This document shows, piece after piece, positions 8,333 to 14,970 of a stretch of DNA of 64,000 nt. The stretch lies in contig NZ_FMVS01000007.1 in NCBI RefSeq assembly GCF_900102515.1, positions 116,959-180,958 of the forward strand, read 5' to 3'. The notes under the pieces were generated by a model. It was given only the letters and a program-made list of their open reading frames with translations, had not been told where the DNA came from and ran no database searches. Numbering within the stretch: position 1 is the first letter of the stretch; each line of letters starts with the position of its first letter. The position numbers were made by a program, and so were the translations under genes. Origin of the DNA: Butyrivibrio sp. INlla14 (GTDB lineage Bacteria > Bacillota > Clostridia > Lachnospirales > Lachnospiraceae).

Positions 8333-8419
8333 ATCTCCTGGAATATAGTAAAATTGCTAATGGATGCTTGCATCAAAATACAACAATAGGGTTCAGACAG
8401 AAGAAACGGAGGATAGACA

Positions 8420-8626
8420 ATGAGCAAATATGTTTCACTGGACAAACGTAGTAAAAAACAGCAAAAGGAGTACCATTCCAAACAGAGACGCACCTGGGGA
8501 AATCTTAATCCCGTAACAAGGAGTGTTCCAAGCGGGAAGGCCTACAACAGAAAGAAGGAAAAAGAGAGAATCAGCAAAGAATTCGGAGATGGATTTGGAG
8601 CTGATTTTTTTATACTACAAATATAA
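8420..8626 (+). CDS. Small basic hypothetical protein, 68 residues
   Basis: ATG 8420 follows ACGGAGGATAGAC. The product is very basic (SLDKRSKKQQKEYHSKQRR) with a central NPVTRSVPSGKAYNRKK. Short proteins with this look occur in Lachnospiraceae mobile elements and plasmids; a nucleic-acid-binding role is plausible but unproven. It opens the segment that leads into the tRNA array. Confidence 0.6.
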   Translation: MSKYVSLDKRSKKQQKEYHSKQRRTWGNLNPVTRSVPSGKAYNRKKEKERISKEFGDGFGADFFILQI

Positions 8627-8715
8627 TGACAACTAATCATACAGGTGTTATTATTCGATATATAAGAGAGATAAGCGGAGCAGATAGAAGCTCCCGGAAA
8701 GGAAAAGACAGAGAC

Positions 8716-8868
8716 ATGACAACAATGAATCGCAATTATTGCCTCTATAGCGAAAGTTATGAATCATCACTCCAGAGCAAATCAGAGTGGATGTTTAATT
8801 TCATGCGCTCATTTAAGGATAGGCAAATGCGAGAAAATGTTGTTTTGGCAAAGAACCGGATAGGATAG
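8716..8868 (+). CDS. Small hypothetical protein, 50 residues
   Basis: ATG 8716, preceded by AGGAAAAG, starts MTTMNRNYCLYSESYESSL and ends with a charged helix (RSFKDRQMRENVVLAKNR). A longer in-frame start at 8626 has no ribosome binding site. No family is recognised. It ends 40 bp before a strong terminator that precedes the first tRNA. Confidence 0.4.
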   Translation: MTTMNRNYCLYSESYESSLQSKSEWMFNFMRSFKDRQMRENVVLAKNRIG

Positions 8869-8907
8869 AGACCGGATCGGAAGCTTATAGATAAACATGT
8901 TTGCGTA

Positions 8908-8945
8908 CCGCTTACCTTAGATGACAAGGCAAGCGGTTTTTCTTT
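8908..8945 (+). terminator. Intrinsic terminator before the tRNA array
   Basis: CCGCTT...AAGCGG, extended by CCTT/AAGG inside, is followed by a T-rich run. It separates the small genes from the first tRNA by about 15 bp, so the tRNA array may be read from read-through or a promoter not visible to me. Confidence 0.8.
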
Positions 8946-8957
8946 TGCCTGAAAAAT

Positions 8958-9041
8958 GCAGAGTTGGCTCAATTGGTACAGCAGCGGTCCTGAAAACCGC
9001 CATCCTGAAAGGGTATCTGGGTTCGAATCCCAGGCTCTGCG
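8958..9041 (+). tRNA. tRNA-Ser(UGA)
   Basis: The acceptor GCAGAGT pairs with GCTCTGC, the anticodon stem GCGGT/ACCGC holds loop CCTGAAA with anticodon TGA, and there is a long variable arm and a T-loop TTCGAAT. CCA is not encoded. First gene of the array. Confidence 0.9.
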
Positions 9042-9045
9042 CTAA

Positions 9046-9117
9046 AGATTCGTGGTGTAAATGGCAGCACAGCAGTCTCCAAAACTGTTAGTCCGGGTTC
9101 AAGTCCTGGCGGGTCTG
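9046..9117 (+). tRNA. tRNA-Trp(CCA)
   Basis: The acceptor AGATTCG pairs with CGGGTCT through two G-U pairs. The anticodon loop CTCCAAA gives CCA and the T-loop is TTCAAGT. It starts four bases after the preceding tRNA. Confidence 0.9.
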
Positions 9118-9121
9118 TTCT

Positions 9122-9203
9122 GCACGAGTGGCGAAGTTGGTAGACGCACCTGATTTAGGATTAGACGCGGTAACGCATGTGGGTTCGAATCCCACCTCGT
9201 GTA
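9122..9203 (+). tRNA. tRNA-Leu(UAG)
   Basis: The acceptor GCACGAG pairs with CTCGTGT. The loop TTTAGGA gives anticodon TAG, and the long variable arm and GGTTCGAATC T-arm fit class II. One anticodon-stem pair (C with A) is mismatched. Confidence 0.85.
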
Positions 9204-9231
9204 CTTGGCTAAGGCCAGAAAGGAGTCGAAA

Positions 9232-9489
9232 ATGACACAGAATATTCCAGCGATCAACATGGTCGCTACGGGACAGAGAATTACAGATTTAAGAGTGGCA
9301 GCCGGTATGTCTGTTAGGGATTTACAGGACGTGTTTGGGTTTGCTACTCCACAGGCAATTTACAAGTGGCAACATGGAACAGCCATGCCGACATTAGACA
9401 ATTTAGTTGTATTGGCAGCTGTTTTCGGAGTTGCTATGGATGACATTATTGTAACTGAAGGGGAATGGCTTTATTCATTAAGCGCATGA
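9232..9489 (+). CDS. Small XRE-type HTH regulator inside the tRNA array
   Basis: The 85-residue protein starts at ATG 9232, seven bases after AAAGGAG; an upstream in-frame start would lie inside the tRNA-Leu. The helix-turn-helix spans TGQRITDLRVAAGMSVRDLQ and ATPQAIYKWQHGTAMPTLDN, ending in MDDIIV. It is a single-domain DNA-binding protein. It is similar in pattern to the HTH gene at 10205-10426, also inside the array. It may regulate the array or the element. Confidence 0.8.
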   Translation: MTQNIPAINMVATGQRITDLRVAAGMSVRDLQDVFGFATPQAIYKWQHGTAMPTLDNLVVLAAVFGVAMDDIIVTEGEWLYSLSA

Positions 9490-9528
9490 ACTGAATATAG
9501 ATTAGCAGGCACTATATTGCCTGCATAT

Positions 9529-9601
9529 GGTCCCCTGGTCTAAAGGTCAGGACACAGCCCTTTCAAGGCTGGGATACTCGGTTCAAGTCCGGTGGGGATC
9601 A
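9529..9601 (+). tRNA. tRNA-Glu(UUC)
   Basis: The acceptor GGTCCCC pairs with GGGGATC. Anticodon loop CTTTCAA gives TTC and the T-loop is TTCAAGT. No CCA is encoded. Confidence 0.9.
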
Positions 9602-9605
9602 CTAT

Positions 9606-9678
9606 GCCTCCTTAGTCTAAAGGTCAGGACATTGGCCTCTCAAGCCAGGGATGTTCGGTTCAAGTCCGACAGGAGGTA
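9606..9678 (+). tRNA. tRNA-Glu(CUC)
   Basis: The acceptor GCCTCCT pairs with AGGAGGT. Anticodon loop CTCTCAA gives CTC. It is closely similar to the preceding tRNA-Glu, consistent with duplication and anticodon divergence. Confidence 0.9.
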
Positions 9679-9682
9679 TTAT

Positions 9683-9766
9683 GGGTGGGTATGCCTAGAA
9701 GCGAGGGCAAGAGTCTGTAAAACTCCCACATTAGAAACACCGCAGGTGCAATTCCTGCTCCACCCA
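9683..9766 (+). tRNA. tRNA-Tyr(GUA)
   Basis: The acceptor GGGTGGG pairs with TCCACCC, loop CTGTAAA gives GTA, and a long variable arm is present as expected for bacterial tRNA-Tyr. Confidence 0.9.
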
Positions 9767-9775
9767 CTTAAATAT

Positions 9776-9860
9776 GCCGTGGTGGCCGAGTGGTAAGGCA
9801 CCTGATTGCTAATCAGCGGTTTCCTTCACGGGAAGATAGGTTCGATCCCTATTCACGGCG
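9776..9860 (+). tRNA. tRNA-Ser(GCU)
   Basis: The acceptor GCCGTGG pairs with TCACGGC. Anticodon loop TTGCTAA within CTGAT/ATCAG gives GCT, and the long variable arm is class II. Confidence 0.9.
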
Positions 9861-9861
9861 T

Positions 9862-9878
9862 TGTGTCATCTGATGACA
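9862..9878 (+). promoter_or_regulatory. Short perfect inverted repeat after tRNA-Ser
   Basis: GTGTCATC and GATGACAC are separated by one base. The spacing is too tight for an RNA loop, so a dimeric protein operator is more likely. It opens the 340-bp gap that holds only one very small reading frame. Confidence 0.45.
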
Positions 9879-9971
9879 CTATACAAATGAGTCCGGCAAG
9901 ACGATAATAAAATCAGAACAAAGATATGGAGCTATGAAGAGTAGCAGAAAGTTAAGAGGATTTATTTAAGA

Positions 9972-10100
9972 ATGTACTACGTAACTATCAACCAGCAATT
10001 TAATAACAAACAGTTTATGCAGTTCTGCAAAAATCAGAAGTGCTTTGTTAGTTATGCAAATTGCAAGTTGGTGGAAAGTGGTCCTGGATATGCCAAATGA
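9972..10100 (+). CDS. Very small hypothetical protein, 42 residues
   Basis: ATG 9972 lies 10 bp after AAGAGGA and encodes MYYVTINQQFNNKQFMQF and a Cys-containing tail. It is followed by a terminator at 10149. It resembles the small frames of the element in placement but has no recognisable family. Confidence 0.3.
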   Translation: MYYVTINQQFNNKQFMQFCKNQKCFVSYANCKLVESGPGYAK

Positions 10101-10148
10101 TGGATGGTCCGGAGCATTAAGAATAAATGAGGTCATTGAGATCTGTAG

Positions 10149-10180
10149 CCACTTAGCTTGCAAGAGTTAAGTGGTTTTTT
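10149..10180 (+). terminator. Intrinsic terminator
   Basis: CCACTTA and TAAGTGG form the stem and six T follow. It lies just before the ribosome binding site of the second array-embedded HTH gene. Confidence 0.75.
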
Positions 10181-10204
10181 AATGCGAAAAAGGAGATTAA
10201 GAAG

Positions 10205-10426
10205 ATGGATTATCCTGTAATTGATATCGAAGGAACAGGAATCAGGATTAGGGAACTGATTAGAGAGAGCGGACATACAGTATCAGAGGTTTCTGAGTAC
10301 CTGGGAGCAAGTACATCCCTTGTATATAGATACTTACGAGGGGAAGTGCTTCCAAGTATCGATAGGATTGTAGCTCTTTCAGTTTACCTGGAAGTTCCGA
10401 TTGATGACATAATTGCAGTCGATTAA
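10205..10426 (+). CDS. Small XRE-type HTH regulator inside the tRNA array
   Basis: The 73-residue protein begins MDYPVIDIEGTGIRIREL after AAGGAG. The HTH core is ESGHTVSEVSEYLGASTSLV with YRYLRGEVLPSIDRIV behind it, and it ends IDDIIAVD. The layout G-x-RI-x-L, turn, LPS-x-D, DDII matches the HTH gene at 9232, so the two are probably paralogues. It is followed by tRNA-Gln after 10 bp. Confidence 0.8.
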   Translation: MDYPVIDIEGTGIRIRELIRESGHTVSEVSEYLGASTSLVYRYLRGEVLPSIDRIVALSVYLEVPIDDIIAVD

Positions 10427-10436
10427 GGCTGCTCAA

Positions 10437-10507
10437 TGCGGCATGGGGTAATGGTAGCCCACAGGATTTTGGTTCCGGTAATCTTGGTTCGATTCCAAGT
10501 GCCGTAG
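10437..10507 (+). tRNA. tRNA-Gln(UUG)
   Basis: The acceptor TGCGGCA pairs with TGCCGTA. Anticodon loop TTTTGGT gives TTG and the T-loop is TTCGATT. Confidence 0.9.
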
Positions 10508-10510
10508 TTA

Positions 10511-10584
10511 AGACATGGTAGCCAAGCAGGAAAGGCAGCGGACTGCAACTCCGTTATCGTGGGTTCGAATCCCACCTATGTCTC
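10511..10584 (+). tRNA. tRNA-Cys(GCA)
   Basis: The acceptor AGACATG pairs with TATGTCT. Anticodon loop CTGCAAC gives GCA. Confidence 0.9.
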
Positions 10585-10587
10585 TTA

Positions 10588-10659
10588 GGGCTTGTAGCTC
10601 AACTGGTAGAGCTGGGGATTGAAAATCCCTGCGAGGTGGTTCAACTCCACCCGGGCCCA
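10588..10659 (+). tRNA. tRNA-Phe(GAA)
   Basis: The acceptor GGGCTTG pairs with CGGGCCC including two G-U pairs. Anticodon loop TTGAAAA gives GAA. Confidence 0.9.
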
Positions 10660-10663
10660 TTAA

Positions 10664-10735
10664 GCTTCCTTGGCAGAGCGGATATGCACCGGCCTTTTAA
10701 GCCGAGAGATGCGGGTTCACCCCCCGTGGGGAGCA
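10664..10735 (+). tRNA. tRNA-Lys(UUU)
   Basis: The acceptor GCTTCCT pairs with GGGGAGC with G-U pairs. Anticodon loop CTTTTAA gives TTT; the T-loop TTCACCC is slightly unusual. Confidence 0.85.
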
Positions 10736-10739
10736 CTAA

Positions 10740-10812
10740 GCTGTTGTAGCTCAGTTGGAAGAGCAACGGTCTCTTAAACCGAAGGTCGTGGGTTCAAGCC
10801 CCACCAGCAGCA
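10740..10812 (+). tRNA. tRNA-Lys(CUU)
   Basis: The acceptor GCTGTTG pairs with CAGCAGC. Anticodon loop CTCTTAA gives CTT. With the neighbour it gives a full lysine set. Confidence 0.9.
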
Positions 10813-10816
10813 CTAA

Positions 10817-10889
10817 TGCGGTATAGCTCAATTGGTAGAGTACCTGACTCTGACTCAGGGTGTTGTAGGTTCGAGTCCTACTACCGTGG
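10817..10889 (+). tRNA. tRNA-Gln(CUG)
   Basis: The anticodon stem CCTGA/TCAGG holds loop CTCTGAC, anticodon CTG. The acceptor TGCGGTA pairs with TACCGTG only through two terminal wobble-type pairs, weaker than its neighbours. Confidence 0.85.
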
Positions 10890-10893
10890 CTTT

Positions 10894-10966
10894 GGACACA
10901 TAGCTCAATCGGCAGAGCGCCCGGCTGTTAACCGGGAGGTTGTGGGTTCGATTCCCTCTGTGTCCG
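10894..10966 (+). tRNA. tRNA-Asn(GUU)
   Basis: The acceptor GGACACA pairs perfectly with TGTGTCC. Anticodon loop CTGTTAA gives GTT. Confidence 0.95.
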
Positions 10967-10970
10967 CTAT

Positions 10971-11043
10971 TCCAGGATAGCTCAAGTGGTAGAGCATCCG
11001 CTTCATACGCGGAAGGTTATGGGATCATGGCCCATTCCTGGGA
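10971..11043 (+). tRNA. tRNA-Met(CAU) with a degenerate T-loop
   Basis: The acceptor TCCAGGA pairs with TCCTGGG. The anticodon loop TTCATAC gives CAT in a good TCCGC/GCGGA stem. The T-arm stem ATGGG/CCCAT is intact, but the loop is ATCATGG instead of TTCRANY, so the usual T54 and A58 are lost. It may be a pseudo-tRNA or a specialised form. Last gene of the array. Confidence 0.7.
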
Positions 11044-11175
11044 CTATTTCTTTTTCTTGTTAGATATAAGTAAACTGGCCAAAAGAGTTACAGGCACAGC
11101 AAGTACAGATATGAGTGCAGCAGCTCCTGTACTGATGCTGGGTTTATTTTTGTTGTTAGAATTGTTCTCGCTCAT
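11044..11175 (-). CDS. Small single-pass membrane protein, 43 residues
   Basis: On the minus strand ATG 11175 follows a GAAAGGACC ribosome binding site and encodes MSENNSNNKNKPSISTGAAA, a hydrophobic segment (LISVLAVPVTLLASLLIS) and a KKKK end. The Asn/Lys-rich start, one membrane helix and basic tail fit a small membrane protein, possibly toxin-like. It converges on the tRNA array, its stop abutting the tRNA-Met end. Confidence 0.5.
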   Translation of the reverse strand: MSENNSNNKNKPSISTGAAALISVLAVPVTLLASLLISNKKKK

Positions 11176-11293
11176 GGCAGTGGTCCTTTCAACGACATTC
11201 ACATGATAATTATACTGCTTATATAGCTGTGCAAGAGTATTGTATTTTCAAGCTGGATTGATTTTATAAAATCCTAAATACAGACAATTTATT

Positions 11294-11302
11294 TGGTATA
11301 AT
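11294..11302 (+). promoter_or_regulatory. Extended -10 promoter for the AIM24 gene
   Basis: TGG followed by TATAAT at 11297-11302 forms an extended -10. No clear -35 is seen 17 bp upstream. It lies 80 bp before the chosen start of the AIM24 gene. Confidence 0.5.
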
Positions 11303-11381
11303 TAAGAAGATATTTTTATTGTCCTATAATCTGAAACATAGAATAAGGCAAACAAATAGAGAATTGCAGGAGGAAAAAGCA

Positions 11382-12215
11382 ATGAATATCAAAAACTTTG
11401 AGAACGAAGGCAGGAAATTTGTGGCTAATATGGGCAACTTCCATGTTTTGGAGTACATGCAGGATGCCAGTGTTTCTCCAGCAAATGCGACTACTGAATA
11501 TTTTATGAGCAAGATGGGAGTTCATAGAAGACAGTTAGCGATTGAACTTGATGGTAACAATTCAGCAATCATTCAGGCAGGAGCTATGCAGTGGATGGCT
11601 GGTAATGTACAGGCTACTTCCGGAGTAAAGGGCGTTGGCGATCTTTTTGGAAAGATGGTAAAGGGAGCTGTAACAAAAGAGTCTGCAGTTAAACCGGAAT
11701 ATGTCGGAAATGGCTGGCTTGTTCTTGAGCCTACTTACAAATATATCATTCTTGTGGATGTTGCATCCTGGGGACCTGGTATTACCATTGAAGATGGCAT
11801 GTTTTATGCATGCTCGGGAACAGTTAAAAACAGTGTTGTCTCCAGAAAGAATCTCTCATCAGCAGCGCTTGGAGGAGAAGGGCTCTTTAACTTAAGTCTT
11901 TCCGGAAATGGAATAGCTGCTCTTGAGAGCAATGTTCCATATGCTGAGCTTATTGAGGTGGAACTCAATAATGATACTCTTAAGATAGATGGTAACCTGG
12001 CAGTATGTTGGTCTTCAAATCTTGATTTTACTGTTGAAAGATCTACAAAGACACTTCTTGGCTCGGCAGTGAGTGGAGAAGGACTTGTTAATGTTTATAG
12101 GGGAACAGGAAAAGTTCTCATGAGTCCGGTTGCACCAACCAGCTCATTATATGCGTCAACGAACACTTTAGCTGCAAAGGCTGCAGCAATTACCAGCAAT
12201 ACTTTTGGTAAATAA
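11382..12215 (+). CDS. AIM24 family protein
   Basis: The 277-residue protein starts at ATG 11382 after AGGAGG; the frame is open further upstream without a ribosome binding site. It resembles the TIGR00266/AIM24 beta-rich fold, with AIIQAGAMQWMAGNVQATSG near residue 70 and the Gly-rich LGGEGLFNLSLSGNG segment near 165. Bacterial members are of unknown function and often sit near kinases or stress genes. A bidirectional terminator separates it from the convergent kinase. Confidence 0.75.
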   Translation: MNIKNFENEGRKFVANMGNFHVLEYMQDASVSPANATTEYFMSKMGVHRRQLAIELDGNNSAIIQAGAMQWMAGNVQATSGVKGVGDLFGKMVKGAVTKESAVKPEYVGNGWLVLEPTYKYIILVDVASWGPGITIEDGMFYACSGTVKNSVVSRKNLSSAALGGEGLFNLSLSGNGIAALESNVPYAELIEVELNNDTLKIDGNLAVCWSSNLDFTVERSTKTLLGSAVSGEGLVNVYRGTGKVLMSPVAPTSSLYASTNTLAAKAAAITSNTFGK

Positions 12216-12234
12216 ATGATTTAAGTAAGATACG

Positions 12235-12268
12235 AAAAGTTGCCACCGCTACAGTGGCAACTTTTTTT
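12235..12268. terminator. Bidirectional terminator between AIM24 and kinase genes
   Basis: AAAAGTTGCCAC and GTGGCAACTTTT make a 12-bp stem with T runs on both strands, placed between convergent genes. A degenerate relative (TTGCCACCGTTACAGG) lies at 13904, after the HTH gene. Confidence 0.85.
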
Positions 12269-12286
12269 AATGTTCTGTGATATATT

Positions 12287-13372
12287 TCAACTAGCGTGAT
12301 TGAAAAAGATTCCTTCGATAAAGATCATGATGATCAAGGCTGAAAAGGTGAAAATAGCAATAAAGCCTATGATACCCAGAATACGAATAATCCTGTTTTC
12401 ACTCCTGCAGGGCGGAAATGTTTTTTGTACACCCAGGTAGTTGTAGCCGATAAGGATATCGCCAATAAATATAATGAGCATAGTTATGCGCTCGATCCAT
12501 AAAGCCAATCCATAAGTGTTTTTGATTTCAAGAGTCATGCATAACCAGAAGATCATGATATAAACAGGAATTGCAACAATCATTTTACCGGGAGACATAG
12601 TCCTGAATCCGGGTGGAAGATAAGATGCTGCAGATATCTCAGGATCATCTGATGAAGAATCTTTGCCTAGAGCCCTTAATAGAGCGGACTTGAGCTCTTT
12701 TACGGAAGTGTAGCGCCTTGTGGGATCCATCTGGGTACAACGGTTGATGATAGGATCAAATTTATGATTGTTTACTGTCAGTGAGGCTGATGCTTCTCTC
12801 ATAATGATGCCGAGTGAATATATGTCTGTTTGTGGTGATGACTCACCAAAACCGTATTGTTCAGGAGCTGCGTAACCTTGTGTGCCAAGGAGTACAGTAT
12901 CAGAACTGCGGCTGCTATTTGAGGACTTGTACTTGGCTGCATTGAAGTCAAGGAGCATCACATTGTCAAAACTTGTTATTATAATATTTGAGGGTTTGAT
13001 ATCCCTATGAATGAGAGGCGGATAGTGAGAGTGTAGTTTTTCCAGAATCTCACAGAGGCTGATCATGTAGTTGCAGATCTGATCGAATGTAAGCTTTTTT
13101 GAATCAAGTATCTCTTTAAGAGTAGTACCGGGAACGTATTCTTCAATAAGAGTAAGAATATTGTTTTCTTCATACAATTCTATTATCTGAGGTATGCCGA
13201 TAATGGGATTCTCTTTGAGATACTTATAAACTTCAATAGAATAGACATCCAGGAGTTTTTTTACATAGAATTTACCTGTTTCCTGGTGTTGAACGAGATA
13301 TATTCTATGGGACTCGTTGATTGTAGCAACTGTCTTGTAATATGAAATTGAAAGGCGTTGTGAAAGATCCAC
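12287..13372 (-). CDS. Membrane-anchored Ser/Thr protein kinase
   Basis: The 361-residue Hanks-type kinase has a start codon GTG at 13372 with AAAGGGG upstream. The ATP-binding Lys lies in FYVKKLL, the catalytic loop is HRDIKPSN (about residue 124), and the magnesium motif is DFN rather than DFG (LLDFNAAK). The APE motif is YAAPEQYGFG, and DIYSLGI follows. The kinase domain ends near residue 235. Three or four membrane helices follow and no extracellular PASTA domain is present. It is divergent from the HTH gene at 13433 across 60 bp, a layout suggesting the HTH protein is partner or substrate. Confidence 0.85.
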   Translation of the reverse strand: MDLSQRLSISYYKTVATINESHRIYLVQHQETGKFYVKKLLDVYSIEVYKYLKENPIIGIPQIIELYEENNILTLIEEYVPGTTLKEILDSKKLTFDQICNYMISLCEILEKLHSHYPPLIHRDIKPSNIIITSFDNVMLLDFNAAKYKSSNSSRSSDTVLLGTQGYAAPEQYGFGESSPQTDIYSLGIIMREASASLTVNNHKFDPIINRCTQMDPTRRYTSVKELKSALLRALGKDSSSDDPEISAASYLPPGFRTMSPGKMIVAIPVYIMIFWLCMTLEIKNTYGLALWIERITMLIIFIGDILIGYNYLGVQKTFPPCRSENRIIRILGIIGFIAIFTFSALIIMIFIEGIFFNHAS

Positions 13373-13432
13373 GTTTATCCCCTTTCTTACGATAATTGAT
13401 ATTTATAATTGTAGCATGGTTTGGAGGTGCAT

Positions 13433-13894
13433 ATGCAGGAAAAAGATACCAATGAGCTTGAGAACACTTTAGGTAAAACTCATCTGTCTGACTATGATAA
13501 GTATCTGAAGAATAATAAAGATAGTATGTTATCGGAATCAAACTCTTTTTCAACTTATGTTAAAGAGCTAATGAACAAGAAGAAAATCAAGCAGCAGGAA
13601 GTTTTCCTTAAAGCAGATGTGCCGGAAAGATACGGATATAAATTATTATCCGGAGAGAAGCATACCAAGCAGAGAGATGTGATAGTCAGGATATGTTATG
13701 CTGCAGAGTTCACACTGAGTGAAACACAGAGAGCGCTCAGGAAGTATGGAATGGCAGAACTCTATGCCAAGGATGAAAGAGATGCTCTAATTATGATTGC
13801 ATTTAATGAAAGGCCCGGAAGCATTATTGACGTCAATACAATGCTGAAATCTCATGGGCTCCAGCCACTAAGGACCTCCGGAGTGCAGGAATAA
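13433..13894 (+). CDS. HTH protein paired with the kinase
   Basis: The 153-residue protein starts at ATG 13433, three bases after GGAGGTG. Residues 40-110 form an XRE-like domain (FSTYVKELMNKKKIKQQEVF, GYKLLSGEKHTKQRDVIVRI, LSETQRALRKYGMAELYAK). A C-terminal part follows with ERPGSIIDVNTMLKSHGL. This two-part layout recurs in Lachnospiraceae next to Ser/Thr kinases, from memory. The N-terminal 35 residues are Ser/Thr-rich and could be phosphorylated. Confidence 0.7.
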   Translation: MQEKDTNELENTLGKTHLSDYDKYLKNNKDSMLSESNSFSTYVKELMNKKKIKQQEVFLKADVPERYGYKLLSGEKHTKQRDVIVRICYAAEFTLSETQRALRKYGMAELYAKDERDALIMIAFNERPGSIIDVNTMLKSHGLQPLRTSGVQE

Positions 13895-14004
13895 GCCAAA
13901 AAAATTGCCACCGTTACAGGGGCAACGAAGTGCAAATCCCCTTGTTATAATGGGTTAAAAGTTACGATATTACGTGACAATTCATTATAAGGAGGGGCTT
14001 TTTT

Positions 14005-14955
14005 ATGCGTAAAAATTCAAGATTTGTTGCCGGCATACTGTGCGTAATAATAAGTGCCTTTATGCTTGCCGGATGTGGCTCTTCATCCAGCGCATCTACA
14101 GAGAAAAAGGATATTGTAAAGAGCGAGGAAACTACCACTCAGACAACAGAGACAACTACAGAGGAAACTGCAGCTGAAGAACAAACAGAAGAAACATCAA
14201 CGGATTCTGAAGCAGTGACCATTGAAGAACAGGTCCTTGTTGATCAGGATGGGATCAAGATCACTGCTACAGGATATGAGACAGATAGTATATGGGGAGA
14301 TGGCATAAAGCTTCTCATAGAGAATGAAACAGACAAGGATGTTACTGTTGGCTGCACGGCTCTTATTGTCAATGACTTTATGATCTCAGACTTATTCGCT
14401 TCTAATGTGGCTGCCGGTAAGAAGGCTAATGAGACTATGCATTTGATGAGTTCAGAACTTAAGGCTGCAGGAATAGATTCTGTTGGGCAGATAGAAGCAT
14501 ATTTTCATGTATATGATACTAATAGTTTTGAAAACATCTTTGATACTGACTGTGTGACTATTAAGACCTCTGCTTACGAGAATATGGATACCACAGCAGA
14601 TGACAGCGGTACCGAACTATACAATGAGGGTGGAATCAGAATTGTAGGTAAGGCAGTTGACGAGAATAGCTTCTGGGGAACAGCAATATTACTTTATTGC
14701 GAGAATACTTCAGGCAAGAATGTAGGAATCTCCGTTGATGACATGTCTGTAAATGGGTTTATGATGACACCATACTTCTCGACTACAGTATATGATGGCA
14801 AGAAGTCTTTTGACGATATCACACTGATGTCGTCTGAACTTGAGTCTAATGGTATTGAAGCCATTGAAGAGGTTGAGCTCAAGTTCCATATCTATGATGT
14901 GGAAACATTTAGCACAATTGCAGATTCAGATCCAATTACATTCTCGGCTCAGTAA
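14005..14955 (+). CDS. Lipoprotein with two tandem ~110-residue domains
   Basis: The 316-residue exported lipoprotein has a signal peptide ending in lipobox MLAGC, then a Thr/Glu-rich linker. Two homologous domains follow (about residues 75-190 and 205-316). Each has an opening of the GDGIKLLIENET / WGTAILLYCENT type, a VNDFMISDLF / VNGFMMTPYF strand, an MHLMSSEL / ITLMSSEL motif and a FHVYD / FHIYD end. The ribosome binding site is AAGGAGGGG. It is followed closely by a membrane protein gene. Function unknown. Confidence 0.75.
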   Translation: MRKNSRFVAGILCVIISAFMLAGCGSSSSASTEKKDIVKSEETTTQTTETTTEETAAEEQTEETSTDSEAVTIEEQVLVDQDGIKITATGYETDSIWGDGIKLLIENETDKDVTVGCTALIVNDFMISDLFASNVAAGKKANETMHLMSSELKAAGIDSVGQIEAYFHVYDTNSFENIFDTDCVTIKTSAYENMDTTADDSGTELYNEGGIRIVGKAVDENSFWGTAILLYCENTSGKNVGISVDDMSVNGFMMTPYFSTTVYDGKKSFDDITLMSSELESNGIEAIEEVELKFHIYDVETFSTIADSDPITFSAQ

Positions 14956-14970
14956 GGAGGTAGCGTTGAA

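Noticed and set aside
9527..9796. An 89-codon open frame across the tRNA-Glu, tRNA-Glu and tRNA-Tyr genes
   Set aside because: It is made entirely of tRNA sequence and has no ribosome binding site. The similar 88-codon frame over tRNA-Asn/Met (10940-11206) was rejected for the same reason.
9862..9878. A terminator after tRNA-Ser(GCU)
   Set aside because: The two arms are one base apart and no T run follows, so an RNA hairpin terminator is unlikely.
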